From the NCBI RefSeq assembly GCF_900142205.1, contig NZ_FRAA01000003.1, positions 434,001 through 498,000 on the forward strand: a stretch of DNA of 64,000 nucleotides. The letters are read 5' to 3'. Shown piece by piece: positions 28,083-35,840 of the stretch. Positions within the stretch are counted from its first letter, which is position 1. Every line of letters starts with the position of its first letter. Position numbers and translations under genes: made by a program. The notes beneath the pieces were generated by a model that saw only the letters and a list, made by a program, of their open reading frames with translations, was not told the DNA's origin and did no database searches. The stretch is from Reichenbachiella agariperforans. GTDB taxonomy: Bacteria > Bacteroidota > Bacteroidia > Cytophagales > Cyclobacteriaceae.

Positions 28083-28625
28083 CTACCCCGTATACAGCAC
28101 CTCCTGCCATTGCTTAGACTCGTTTTTCAACAGCGTAAAGCCTGCTACAGTCATTTTGGTTTGGAAGTTCCGCTGCGAATAATCCTCCATCACTTGAGGG
28201 AAAAGCGTCTTCTTTAAATCTCTGAATGCAATCGTCATGTGCGGATGAAACCCCATGTCTTTGTAGGTCGCATTGAATATGTTGAGCTCGCGACGGATGT
28301 GATCGCATAGGTCCTTCTGCAATTCGCGCAGTGCCTCGTTTTCCTCCACTTTGATGTAGACCACCCTAGGCGGGAAAAAGTCAAACCCATCGAGCGTCAG
28401 CTCTATCGGATAGCGATCAAACGAAAAAGAACGCATCACCTCCAGCAGCTGATCCTCTCGGTCGTCTCTCCACTGAAACGGCATATGTAGCGTGATGTGC
28501 GGTGGGGATTTCAACGCAGCCTTCGAGCCGTAGCGATCAGCCGCTTCGCATTTGAACTGGTGCACCTGCTCTCGCACAGGTTCCTCTGGCACGATTGCCA
28601 CGAAATATAGATTCTTTTTAGCCAT
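28083..28625 (-). CDS. 2H phosphoesterase (2'-5' RNA ligase family)
   Basis: A 180-residue protein with the two HxT motifs of the 2H superfamily: HITLHMPF near 43 and HPHMTIAF near 125. These enzymes act on cyclic phosphodiester ends of RNA or small nucleotides (ThpR/LigT, CPDase). The start overlaps the end of the upstream radical SAM gene by eight bases, so the two are translated from one message. The nucleotide substrate cannot be inferred. Confidence 0.85.
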   Translation of the reverse strand: MAKKNLYFVAIVPEEPVREQVHQFKCEAADRYGSKAALKSPPHITLHMPFQWRDDREDQLLEVMRSFSFDRYPIELTLDGFDFFPPRVVYIKVEENEALRELQKDLCDHIRRELNIFNATYKDMGFHPHMTIAFRDLKKTLFPQVMEDYSQRNFQTKMTVAGFTLLKNESKQWQEVLYTG

Positions 28626-29646
28626 CGGTCAGCGACACTTTTAAGCCCTCACTACAGTTTTGACAAATATCAATATTGGAGCGAGACTGTAAGACGCTTT
28701 TTCTGAAATTCGTGTATTTGTCACTGTACCATATCTCAGCCATGGGTTGTTCGTTGAGATCTCCGAGCTGATGCTTGGCGTCCTTGTCAAAGCAGCAAGG
28801 TACGACCTTGCCATCCCAGGTCACCACACAGCCCTGCCACATCTTCCAGCACTCATTGAGCAGTGGATTCTTCAACTCGAATTTGCCCAAGGCATTTTTG
28901 CGGTAGCGCGAATACTGAGGGTTCTCAGGGATCAGGTCAGACCCGTTTTGATAGTCATAGATCTGAGCCGTCTTGAACTGTATTTCATTGACGCCAATAT
29001 CCTTGGCGAGTTGTTTTGCTTCGTCGATTTGATGCTCATTGGGTCCTACGACCAAAAACTGAAAAATCAAATGAGGCGTCTTGCTTTTGAGCTCCCGCTT
29101 CCATTTGACCATGTTTCGCGCACCTGTCAGCACCTTGTCCAGCGAACCTCCCACACGGTAGTTCTGATAGGTCTCCTGTGTCGTCCCATCTACGGATATA
29201 ATCAGCCGATCGAGACCCGATCGCACAGTAGCCTCGGCCTGTCGGTCATCCAAATAATGCGCATTGGTACTCGTGGCGGTGTAGATGCGGCGATCACTGG
29301 CATAACGCACCATATCCAAAAACTGTCGATGCAAGTAGGGCTCTCCTTGAAAATAAAACGTCAAGTAAATCAAATGTGCCTTCATCTGCTCAATCGACCG
29401 CTCAAACAAGCGCTGCTCCAGCATCCCCGTCGGTCGGGTAAACGACCGCAAACCACTCGGACATTCGGGACACCGCAGGTTGCAAGAAGTCGTCGGTTCG
29501 ATCGCGATACTCAGTGGCAAACCCGGCGCGACATAACCGCCACTCCCCTTACTCCGGCGATAGCTTTTCCACACTTGATAGGCGTTGCGCACTTTGCGCA
29601 CATCCAGTTTCGAGAGTAGATTGATATGATCGTGTAGTTGTGTCAC
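28618..29646 (-). CDS. Radical SAM / SPASM-domain protein
   Basis: 342 residues. The radical SAM cluster motif CNLRCPEC (Cys55, Cys59, Cys62) coordinates a 4Fe-4S cluster that cleaves S-adenosylmethionine. The C-terminal SPASM-type region supplies further cysteines (CWKMWQGC, VVPCCFDKDAKHQLGDL, ICQNC) for an auxiliary cluster. The family includes peptide-modifying and other maturases, but no precursor peptide gene is visible nearby, so the substrate is unknown. It is translationally coupled to a 2H phosphoesterase. Confidence 0.9.
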   Translation of the reverse strand: MTQLHDHINLLSKLDVRKVRNAYQVWKSYRRSKGSGGYVAPGLPLSIAIEPTTSCNLRCPECPSGLRSFTRPTGMLEQRLFERSIEQMKAHLIYLTFYFQGEPYLHRQFLDMVRYASDRRIYTATSTNAHYLDDRQAEATVRSGLDRLIISVDGTTQETYQNYRVGGSLDKVLTGARNMVKWKRELKSKTPHLIFQFLVVGPNEHQIDEAKQLAKDIGVNEIQFKTAQIYDYQNGSDLIPENPQYSRYRKNALGKFELKNPLLNECWKMWQGCVVTWDGKVVPCCFDKDAKHQLGDLNEQPMAEIWYSDKYTNFRKSVLQSRSNIDICQNCSEGLKVSLTDG

Positions 29647-29735
29647 CTTTGGGAGAAAGGCTGCATTTTAGTCCATCTAAAATTTGATTCAAAAAAAGCG
29701 ACAGGTTAATTTACTCGCTCAATACACTCTGACAC

Positions 29736-30926
29736 ATGCAAGGCTTCAAAACACTCCTAACGCTCGTTTTCCTATCCCTCATCGCTCACGCTACCCTCGC
29801 CCAACGCACGCAGCTGTCGGGTCAGGCAGAGATCATCGTCATGACCATGAGCCCCGGACAGGAGGAGCTCTATTCGGCTTTTGGACACAGTGCCGTCCGT
29901 GTACGTGACGACCTCAACCGCCTCGATATCGTGTTCAACTACGGTATCTTCGACTTTGACCAGCCCAATTTCTACCTCAACTTCACCAAAGGGAAACTAC
30001 TCTACAAGCTCGGCACGGCACACTACTCGCGTTTTCTGCGCTACTACATGAGTATCAACCGCACCATCACCGAACAAACCCTCAACCTAAGCCCTACCGA
30101 AAAACAGGAGATCTTCGACTTCCTAACGGAAAACGCCAAACCCGAAAACGCCGACTACTACTACAACTACTGCTACAACAACTGCGCGACCAAAATCCGA
30201 GACGTCATCGAACAATCATTAGACGGACGCGTCCAGTTCAACTACAGCTACGCCAACGATTCCCTCAGCTACAGAGATCTCATGGACAAATATCTGGGAG
30301 AGCAACCATGGGGAGACCTAGGAATAGACTTTTGTCTCGGGTCGGAGATTGACAGACGTGCCGATGGCCCAGCATACATGTACATGCCCGAATACCTCGA
30401 GATTGCACTAGATGGTGCCCAGCTCTCCAATGACTCGACCACTCAACCGCTCGTCAAAACCAAAAAGATAGTCAACAAAGCAGCCGACCAACCCAGCATG
30501 GCAAGTCCTATTCGTCCATTTTTGATCTTCGTATTGGTGTTTTTCTTTGTAGGACTGGTCACGCACCGCAGTCTGAAATATCAGGCCAACTACCGTTTCG
30601 TCGATGTGATCCTCTTCGGCAGCACGGGTGTGCTCGGCATCAGTCTACTACTCCTTTGGTTTGGCACGGATCACCTCTCCCAGCACAACTACAACCTCAT
30701 CTGGTGCACACCGCTCAACCTGATCGCACTCATCCTCCTACTCCGAAAAAAGAAAGCACCATGGCTCAAATACTATTTCAACCTATACGGGTTCGTGCTC
30801 ATGCTACAGGTCATCCTCAGTGGTGCACTCCCCCAGCAACTACACGAAGCTTTCATCCCCCTCGTCTTAGCCCTAATGATTCGCAGTTTCTACTTGGGCT
30901 ATTGGTTGAAAGGACAGAAAAAATAA
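29736..30926 (+). CDS. DUF4105 (Lnb-like) exported membrane protein
   Basis: 396 residues with an N-terminal signal segment (FKTLLTLVFLSLIAHATLA). The domain at ~30-190 contains YSAFGHSAVRVRD, VFNYGIFDFDQPNFYLNFTKG and YYNYCYNNCATKIRDVIEQ, the conserved His/Cys/Asn pattern of DUF4105 (Lnb N-terminal periplasmic family, papain-like NlpC-related). Four to five C-terminal membrane helices follow (from FLIFVLVFFFVGLV near 268). It is probably an envelope enzyme of unknown substrate. The gene borders the accessory island that begins right after it. Confidence 0.85.
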   Translation: MQGFKTLLTLVFLSLIAHATLAQRTQLSGQAEIIVMTMSPGQEELYSAFGHSAVRVRDDLNRLDIVFNYGIFDFDQPNFYLNFTKGKLLYKLGTAHYSRFLRYYMSINRTITEQTLNLSPTEKQEIFDFLTENAKPENADYYYNYCYNNCATKIRDVIEQSLDGRVQFNYSYANDSLSYRDLMDKYLGEQPWGDLGIDFCLGSEIDRRADGPAYMYMPEYLEIALDGAQLSNDSTTQPLVKTKKIVNKAADQPSMASPIRPFLIFVLVFFFVGLVTHRSLKYQANYRFVDVILFGSTGVLGISLLLLWFGTDHLSQHNYNLIWCTPLNLIALILLLRKKKAPWLKYYFNLYGFVLMLQVILSGALPQQLHEAFIPLVLALMIRSFYLGYWLKGQKK

Positions 30927-30985
30927 CCGCTAGCGCAAAAAACATCGGCTACCAGCCCTAGGACAAACGCATTTAAACGATCTCA

Positions 30986-31067
30986 AACTTTTCCAAAGTT
31001 GCCATTTCCAACTACTCAGAAAGAGTAGGACTTTTCAGTGGATAAAAGATAGAACTTTGGAAAAGTT
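30986..31067. repeat. Long-armed inverted repeat with inner hairpin
   Basis: AACTTTTCCAAAGTT (30986-31000) is perfectly complementary to 31053-31067. Inside, CTACTC pairs with GAGTAG. A GAAAAC...GTTTTC hairpin follows near 31071-31088. The arrangement resembles a miniature inverted-repeat element or a folded small RNA. The rest of 30927-31369 contains no gene but has a direct repeat of CCTTCTCG(T/C)AGGCTGCAGG at 31175 and 31216. Confidence 0.55.
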
Positions 31068-31116
31068 ATAGGAAAACCTTCGGTTTTCATCACTAAATCA
31101 TCGGATAACTGTCCTG

Positions 31117-31150
31117 CTCTTCACGCTCCTCAACCGTCATTCTCTGAAGC
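31117..31150. repeat. 34-bp dispersed direct repeat, copy 1
   Basis: This 34-base segment is found again without change at 32704-32737, about 1.6 kb away, in the same orientation. Both copies lie outside genes and flank the TPR-TonB gene and the transposase remnant. Confidence 0.7.
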
Positions 31151-31375
31151 TACATGACAAAAAATAGGTTTTAGCCTTCTCGTAGGCTGCAGGGAGATAT
31201 TTAGCACCGTGGATTCCTTCTCGCAGGCTGCAGGAGCAAATTCAGAACACTTGAAAAAGCCTAAGTGGCAGTAAAGGAATGAACACAATTAAAAATCCAT
31301 TAGATTCGAGAGGAATATAAGGCAGGTATGTTGCACAAAGCGGTACTTGCTCAATTGTTGTAGAGCATCGTGAAA

Positions 31376-32362
31376 ATGTATAAAAAAAAATATTGTTTTA
31401 AAGCCCTAATCGTCCTATTCTTAATTAGCAATCAATTAGTTGCACAAAAAAGCAAGTTGGGTTGGGAACTGATCAAGCAACAGAATTTTTCTGATGCTTT
31501 GCTCGAATTTGATCAATCAATAGAATTGAACCCAAATGATACAAGTTCTTATATAGGTAGAGCAAGGTGTTACTTAATGATTGGTGATTATAATTCTGCT
31601 GAAGAAAATATTACTAAAGTATTAGTCAATCAGGATAAAAGGGCTGATTTGTTGTTTCTAGCAGGTAATATTTATTTTCAAGTCAAGGAATACAATAAGG
31701 CTATTGAGCATTACACAGGAGCTATCGAAAATAATAAACCTGGTAAACATTTTGTTAGTCAATTAGATCTCTATTATAACAGAGGTAATGCTTTATTGAA
31801 CATGGAAAAGTATAATGAAGCAAGGGATGATTTTATTAAAGCAATAATTGAAGGGGACAAATCTGCTGATGTACACCTTAAAATTTCTGAAATATTCCAC
31901 GAAATTGGAAATAAAAAGGGGGCGTGCGATTACTACCAAAAAGCCATAAAACTAGATTCTACTTCATTAAATCAAATCATTTACGAGTATTGCAGTAAGA
32001 CGGATACTCTAAATTTAGGAGCAATTACTAAACCCAACGACACAACTGAAATTTATGATATTGTTGATGTTAAACCATTGCCAATGGACGGTATGCGTGG
32101 CTTTTATAGGTACCTAGGTGTGAATATGAGATATCCTGAAGACGCTATAAAACGGAGAATTGAAGGAAGAGTATTTGTGCAGTTTATTGTTAATAGAGAT
32201 GGTTCTCTGTCTGATGTAAGAGCAATCAAGGGTATTGGAGGATCTTGTGATCAAGAAGCGGTTAGAATAGTGAAAAATGCGCAGACTTGGTACCCTGCTA
32301 TTAACAAAGGGGAACTCGCCAGAACAAGAATGATATTACCTATTGAGTTTAATATAAAATAA
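31376..32362 (+). CDS. TPR-repeat protein with TonB C-terminal domain
   Basis: 328 residues from ATG 31376 (an in-frame GTG lies two codons upstream). A signal segment (CFKALIVLFLISNQLVAQ) leads into about four TPR repeats (ALLEFDQSIELNPND, AIEHYTGAIENN, ARDDFIKAIIEG and similar). The last ~95 residues form a TonB_C-type domain: MRYPEDAIKRRIEGRVFVQF, VNRDGSLSDVRAIKGIG, WYPAINKGE. Such proteins are usually periplasmic. The gene is visibly AT-richer than its neighbours and is flanked by repeats, suggesting acquisition by transfer. Confidence 0.83.
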   Translation: MYKKKYCFKALIVLFLISNQLVAQKSKLGWELIKQQNFSDALLEFDQSIELNPNDTSSYIGRARCYLMIGDYNSAEENITKVLVNQDKRADLLFLAGNIYFQVKEYNKAIEHYTGAIENNKPGKHFVSQLDLYYNRGNALLNMEKYNEARDDFIKAIIEGDKSADVHLKISEIFHEIGNKKGACDYYQKAIKLDSTSLNQIIYEYCSKTDTLNLGAITKPNDTTEIYDIVDVKPLPMDGMRGFYRYLGVNMRYPEDAIKRRIEGRVFVQFIVNRDGSLSDVRAIKGIGGSCDQEAVRIVKNAQTWYPAINKGELARTRMILPIEFNIK

Positions 32363-32369
32363 ACGCTCT

Positions 32370-32399
32370 TTTAAGTCTTAGCGCGAAGCGAGACTTAAA
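32370..32399. repeat. Stem-loop repeat, copy 1
   Basis: TTTAAGTCT (32370-32378) pairs with AGACTTAAA (32391-32399) around an AGCGCGAAGCG-type loop. It follows the TPR-TonB stop by eight bases. A second copy at 34675-34708 has the same layout with a T-A pair replaced by C-G. Confidence 0.65.
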
Positions 32400-32403
32400 G
32401 GGG

Positions 32404-32600
32404 GTCACGTCCTGAAATAGGTTGACACAAAAGTGTTAATTATGAAAAGGATAGAAGGAGAAGACAACTCAATAAAACACAAAAGTAAGCATGAGTACAG
32501 AGAGTCCTACAAGATAGCGGCGATATTGGACTTGGTTTCAGGAACAAACTCGGACACCTTTGTTGCTCGGAAATTTGGATTTAGTAGTAGTTTTATGTCA
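32404..32600 (+). pseudogene. Truncated transposase (IS3-like OrfA remnant) with possible IS end
   Basis: GTCCTGAAATAGGTTGACAC (32408-32427) looks like the terminal sequence of a Bacteroidota IS element. The frame from ATG 32442 encodes about 53 residues with the look of an IS3 OrfA helix-turn-helix (EYRESYKIAAILDL followed by DTFVARKFGFS). After about 32600 the frame reads into unrelated sequence, so the rest of the transposase is gone and no second IS end is seen. The exact IS family is uncertain. Confidence 0.45.
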
Positions 32601-32703
32601 AGTCCCCCACTGGTCGTAGCATCCGCTACGCCCCATCTACCGCGTCAACCTAGATACATTTTGGGGTTGGATAGGCTACAAGATTAATGAAGTTGCCCCC
32701 CTT

Positions 32704-32737
32704 CTCTTCACGCTCCTCAACCGTCATTCTCTGAAGC
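32704..32737. repeat. 34-bp dispersed direct repeat, copy 2
   Basis: Identical to 31117-31150 over 34 bases. It lies between the transposase remnant and the folded region starting at 32852. Confidence 0.7.
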
Positions 32738-32765
32738 GACGCAGGAGCTATCGCCTTGATTTTAT

Positions 32766-32792
32766 GGCTAAACCCCTTGGAGGGTTTTCTGC
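32766..32792. repeat. Dispersed palindromic repeat, copy 2 (inverted)
   Basis: Inverted copy of 27948-27973, identical except for one inserted base. It forms a short hairpin. Confidence 0.6.
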
Positions 32793-32851
32793 ATATTTTG
32801 ACCCGATTCGGGGATGACCCAAAACACCAAAAAAGTGCCTTTAAACAGCTC

Positions 32852-32904
32852 TACCCCACCTCCGAAGTGGGGGTACCCACTTGCGAAGTACCCCTCCCCA
32901 CTTC
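32852..32904. other. Segment with competing strong hairpins
   Basis: GTGGGG at 32867-32872 can pair either upstream with CCCCAC (32854-32859) or, within a longer stem GAAGTGGGG (32864-32872), with CCCCACTTC (32896-32904). GGGTAC/GTACCC lies inside. The unit CCACYTNCGAAGTGG is effectively repeated. No credible protein is encoded. It could be a REP-like cluster or part of a structured RNA. Confidence 0.5.
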
Positions 32905-33031
32905 AAAGGCGCAACCTCGGGCCTAAAAGCTGCAACGGTGGAGTAAGTTGGTGCAACGTCGAGTCTATTTACTCCAGCGATGGTGCAAAAAGGCTCGACT
33001 ATGGAGCTAAAAGGCGGATCGTCTGAGTAAA

Positions 33032-33124
33032 TAAGTCCTCCCTTGAACCAAAAAGGTGCAACGACCCACCTCGCAGGAGGGTCATTGCACCTAAATAACT
33101 ATCGCCCTAGGACGATAGGACTTA
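33032..33124. other. Nested stem-loop region, candidate structured RNA
   Basis: An outer 8-bp stem (TAAGTCCT at 33032-33039 with AGGACTTA at 33117-33124) encloses two hairpins: a 14-bp stem with one mismatch (33054-33067 with 33079-33092) and CTATCG/CGATAG (33099-33104 with 33113-33118, sharing two bases with the outer stem). ATTTACTC and GAGTAAAT just upstream can also pair. Together with 32852-32904 this interval is dense in complementarity and codes for nothing recognisable. Confidence 0.45.
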
Positions 33125-33140
33125 CTGCTCTAGTATCGAC

Positions 33141-33590
33141 TCATTTTGCAAAGCGCTTTTTCAAGTCATCGTGGATCGCTTTGGCGCCAGGGACATTTTG
33201 TTTGGCAGCCATCTTGACGGAGTTGTAGTAGCTCAGAGCCGCCACATACGCCTCCGATCCCGCCATCATGGTCGTATCGCTGAGATTGCTCTGCAACTGA
33301 TCGACCGTCCGCAATAGCGGCATCAGCACACTCACCACCGCAAAATCCTTGGACATCTCTGGCACATCCATATAAGGTGGTACAAACATCGAATCACTGA
33401 CCGCATAGTCCATCACCTTGTCCACAAATGGCACAGTGCCATCGCCCATCTTGGGGATGGTCTTGCGCTGCTCCGAAGTGAGTGCTAGTAGATAGGGTGC
33501 TAAAGTGGTTTGAATCGTGGCGAGGGCATCCTCCACCGTCTGAATATCCGCTGCTGGGATGTCTACTGAGATTACATTTTCTGTACTCAT
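33141..33590 (-). CDS. Conserved helical hypothetical protein
   Basis: 149 residues from ATG 33590 (MSTENVISVDIP). The open frame extends to 33767, but the added residues are Cys-rich and atypical. The sequence has the layout of a family I have met in many Bacteroidota genomes without assigned function: an N-terminal helix, then LALTSEQRKTIPKMGDG, FVDKVMDYA, FVPPYMDVPEMSKDFAVV, AGSEAYVAALSYYNSVK and a final DDLKKRF. It is soluble and mostly alpha-helical. It sits in the accessory island between folded noncoding DNA and an HNH-type gene on the other strand. Confidence 0.7.
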   Translation of the reverse strand: MSTENVISVDIPAADIQTVEDALATIQTTLAPYLLALTSEQRKTIPKMGDGTVPFVDKVMDYAVSDSMFVPPYMDVPEMSKDFAVVSVLMPLLRTVDQLQSNLSDTTMMAGSEAYVAALSYYNSVKMAAKQNVPGAKAIHDDLKKRFAK

Positions 33591-33884
33591 AATGGTTGAT
33601 TTAAATGGATTAGTAAATAAACGATCCGCATCCATCTGACACGGATCAATAAGGAATATAAAACATCCTACACTGGATATCAATAGCTTACATACAAAAA
33701 AGCATCCACACCGATACGCCAACCACCCCTCACGCCGAACCATAATACACCCCACGCGTAGCGTCAAAGGGTTTGATCACCATCAAAAATCTACTAGATT
33801 AGTCTCTCATAAAAAATATAATGCGGATATGTGACATGGGGTCATGTGTTAGGTTGCTGTATGTCATGCTTAAACTTATAAGAA

Positions 33885-34655
33885 TTGAACAATCGTATTT
33901 GTCTTTGGTGTTTAAAATCCAACCCTCAAACGACTTTTGATAAAAAAGCTCACACCATTCCAAAATCACTTGGTGGTCAAAACTACAATAACAACGTTTG
34001 CGATGCTTGCAATGAATATTTCGGAAACAAACAAGAAAGAAACTATTCAATAGAAGAGGCTCTAAAAGAAGCTTTTAACATTTCAAGAAATAGATTCCTT
34101 TTCGGTCAAAAAACAAAAAAGCAAGTTGGAAAGTTTAGATCAAGATTTTTCGATATAAAAACCCGTAAAAATAAACCTAGACTATCCATCAAACCTGCTT
34201 TCCGTTTAGATGGGAACTTTCAAAAACAACTTTGCAGAGACTTCAAAAGAGGACTTTACAAAATGTACTTTGAAGAACTTAACAGGCAAAGAGATTTAGG
34301 TTATGCGGAACATTACAACGCAATTAGAGATTTTGCTAGATCTGATAGGTTTGATATGCCAGTCTTCTATTTTGTTAAAGCCGTAGGGTTATTTACTATG
34401 TTACGAAGTGAAGCAGAAACACCTGTATTAATATTTGACAGAATGCTCTATTTATATTCAAACGATAAGTTCGTTGAAATTGAATTTTTAGGTCATGTAT
34501 TTGGATTTCCAACAACCTATGTGTCTTCTGATGACATCAAAAGCTATATAAACGAATCACTAAAAACTAAACAGAAGCATTTTAGAAAATTTACTCTCAT
34601 AGAAAAACTAACAGACATTGATCTAGCACTATCAATTTTAGACACTAACAATTAA
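33885..34655 (+). CDS. HNH-type (HNH_5-like) endonuclease domain protein
   Basis: 256 residues. The N-terminal zinc/HNH region is CLWC (Cys6, Cys9), then HTIPKSLGGQ (His23) and CDACNEYFG (Cys39, Cys42, Asn43), the spacing of HNH_5-type nucleases. The remaining ~200 residues are charged and lack a recognised domain; they may determine target choice. The start is TTG at 33885, because an in-frame stop lies six bases upstream and no ATG precedes the motif. Base composition is AT-rich. No partner methylase, transposase or homing host gene adjoins it. It could be a defence nuclease, a phage remnant or a homing endonuclease; none is shown. Confidence 0.7.
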   Translation: MNNRICLWCLKSNPQTTFDKKAHTIPKSLGGQNYNNNVCDACNEYFGNKQERNYSIEEALKEAFNISRNRFLFGQKTKKQVGKFRSRFFDIKTRKNKPRLSIKPAFRLDGNFQKQLCRDFKRGLYKMYFEELNRQRDLGYAEHYNAIRDFARSDRFDMPVFYFVKAVGLFTMLRSEAETPVLIFDRMLYLYSNDKFVEIEFLGHVFGFPTTYVSSDDIKSYINESLKTKQKHFRKFTLIEKLTDIDLALSILDTNN

Positions 34656-34674
34656 AAAAGGCACACCGCCCGCT

Positions 34675-34708
34675 CTTTCAAGTCTTAGAGTGAAGCGAGA
34701 CTTGAAAG
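34675..34708. repeat. Stem-loop repeat, copy 2
   Basis: CTTTCAAGTCT (34675-34685) is perfectly complementary to 34698-34708 around a TAGAGTGAAGCG loop. It lies 19 bases after the HNH gene stop. It is the counterpart of 32370-32399. Confidence 0.65.
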
Positions 34709-34720
34709 TGTCTATGTAAG

Positions 34721-34738
34721 ACAAGTCTTCAGACTTGT
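34721..34738. repeat. Short palindrome
   Basis: ACAAGTCT-TC-AGACTTGT, a near-perfect palindrome just behind stem-loop copy 2. It has the look of short intergenic palindromes common in Bacteroidota. The rest of 34739-34897 shows no gene. Confidence 0.5.
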
Positions 34739-34897
34739 ATCATCCTGGCTCAATGTGTTAGCTCACCCCAATTCTACAACCTCTACATCCAGTTCCTCTT
34801 CAGCAGGCATTGCACAGACTCATTTGAGTTGATCATTTACACCTTATTTAACTCCTGTCATAAAACATTCTAACTAAGAAAACAGAAACAAGCTAAA

Positions 34898-35716
34898 TCA
34901 ATAACTCTCCTTTTCATTGGGGAAACTCTTGGCTTTGACGTCTTTGATATAGTTTTCGGTGGCCTCACGCATGGCTTTGCTGATGTCAGCATATTGGCGT
35001 AGAAACCTTGGCTGAAACTCCTGTGTGATCCCTAGCATGTCGTGCACGACCAGTACCTGCCCGTCTACATCAGGCCCAGCCCCTATCCCTATGATCGGAA
35101 TGGACACTGTCTCTGCTACTCGCTTGGCCAGTTTGCTCGGTATTTTCTCTAAAACGATCGCATAGCAACCACATTCTTCGAGCACCTTGGCATCTGAAAT
35201 CAGCTTCTCGGCCTCCTCTTCCTCCTTGGCTCTCACGCTATAGGTCCCGAACTTGTAGATCGACTGTGGTGTCAATCCCAAGTGCCCCATCACAGGCACA
35301 CCTGCCGTCAGGACACGCTGGATGCTCTCTCGTACCTCCGCTCCTCCTTCGAGTTTGACACTGTGCGCACCAGATTCCTTCATGATCCGGATGGCTGATT
35401 CTAGTGCCTGACGTGAATTGCCCTGGTAGCTACCAAATGGCAAATCTACCACCACAAAGGCTCTATTGATGGCCCTAACAACTCCCTGCGCATGATAGAT
35501 CATCTGATCCAGTGTGATCGGTAGGGTAGTTTCGTTACCCGCCATGACGTTAGACGCTGAGTCTCCGACAAGTAGCACATCGATCCCTGCTTGATCCAAG
35601 ATCCGCGCCATCGAAAAATCATAGGCCGTAAGCATGGAGATTTTCTCTCCACGATTTTTCATCTCTTGTAGTTGATGCGTCGTGACGCGCTTGATATTGG
35701 GTTTGTGTACAGACAT
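34898..35716 (-). CDS. panB: 3-methyl-2-oxobutanoate hydroxymethyltransferase
   Basis: First committed step of pantothenate (CoA) synthesis: transfers a hydroxymethyl group from 5,10-methylenetetrahydrofolate to 2-oxoisovalerate to give ketopantoate. The 272-residue protein has the family length and motifs: [11 protein letters not shown] near 30, [14 protein letters not shown] with metal-binding Asp near 51, [18 protein letters not shown] with Glu, [11 protein letters not shown], and [21 protein letters not shown]. No panC or panD lies beside it. It is followed by the accessory island. Confidence 0.95.
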   Translation of the reverse strand: MSVHKPNIKRVTTHQLQEMKNRGEKISMLTAYDFSMARILDQAGIDVLLVGDSASNVMAGNETTLPITLDQMIYHAQGVVRAINRAFVVVDLPFGSYQGNSRQALESAIRIMKESGAHSVKLEGGAEVRESIQRVLTAGVPVMGHLGLTPQSIYKFGTYSVRAKEEEEAEKLISDAKVLEECGCYAIVLEKIPSKLAKRVAETVSIPIIGIGAGPDVDGQVLVVHDMLGITQEFQPRFLRQYADISKAMREATENYIKDVKAKSFPNEKESY

Positions 35717-35840
35717 GGCCGTTGTTCAATGTTAAAAGTCGTAAAGTTGAAAGTTTATTTGATACCGAACAAATAAAAGGTTAAAACCAGATTACACAAC
35801 CGGGTCTCTTTACCATCCTCACACGTTCAAATTACGTGTA

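Noticed and set aside
28747-29619. 290-codon open frame on the plus strand opposite the radical SAM gene
   Set aside because: The radical SAM/SPASM motifs on the minus strand are unambiguous; the opposite frame shows no domain, and long antisense frames are expected here.
32814-33228. Small plus-strand frames (70 and 61 codons) in the folded interval
   Set aside because: Their content follows from hairpin-forming repeats and one runs into the opposite gene; no protein-like pattern is seen.
33591-33767. N-terminal extension of the helical protein at 33141
   Set aside because: The extra residues are Cys-rich and atypical; ATG 33590 gives a clean family-like N-terminus.
32852-34655. Retron or group II intron
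   Set aside because: No reverse transcriptase is present near the folded DNA, and intron domain V was not found.
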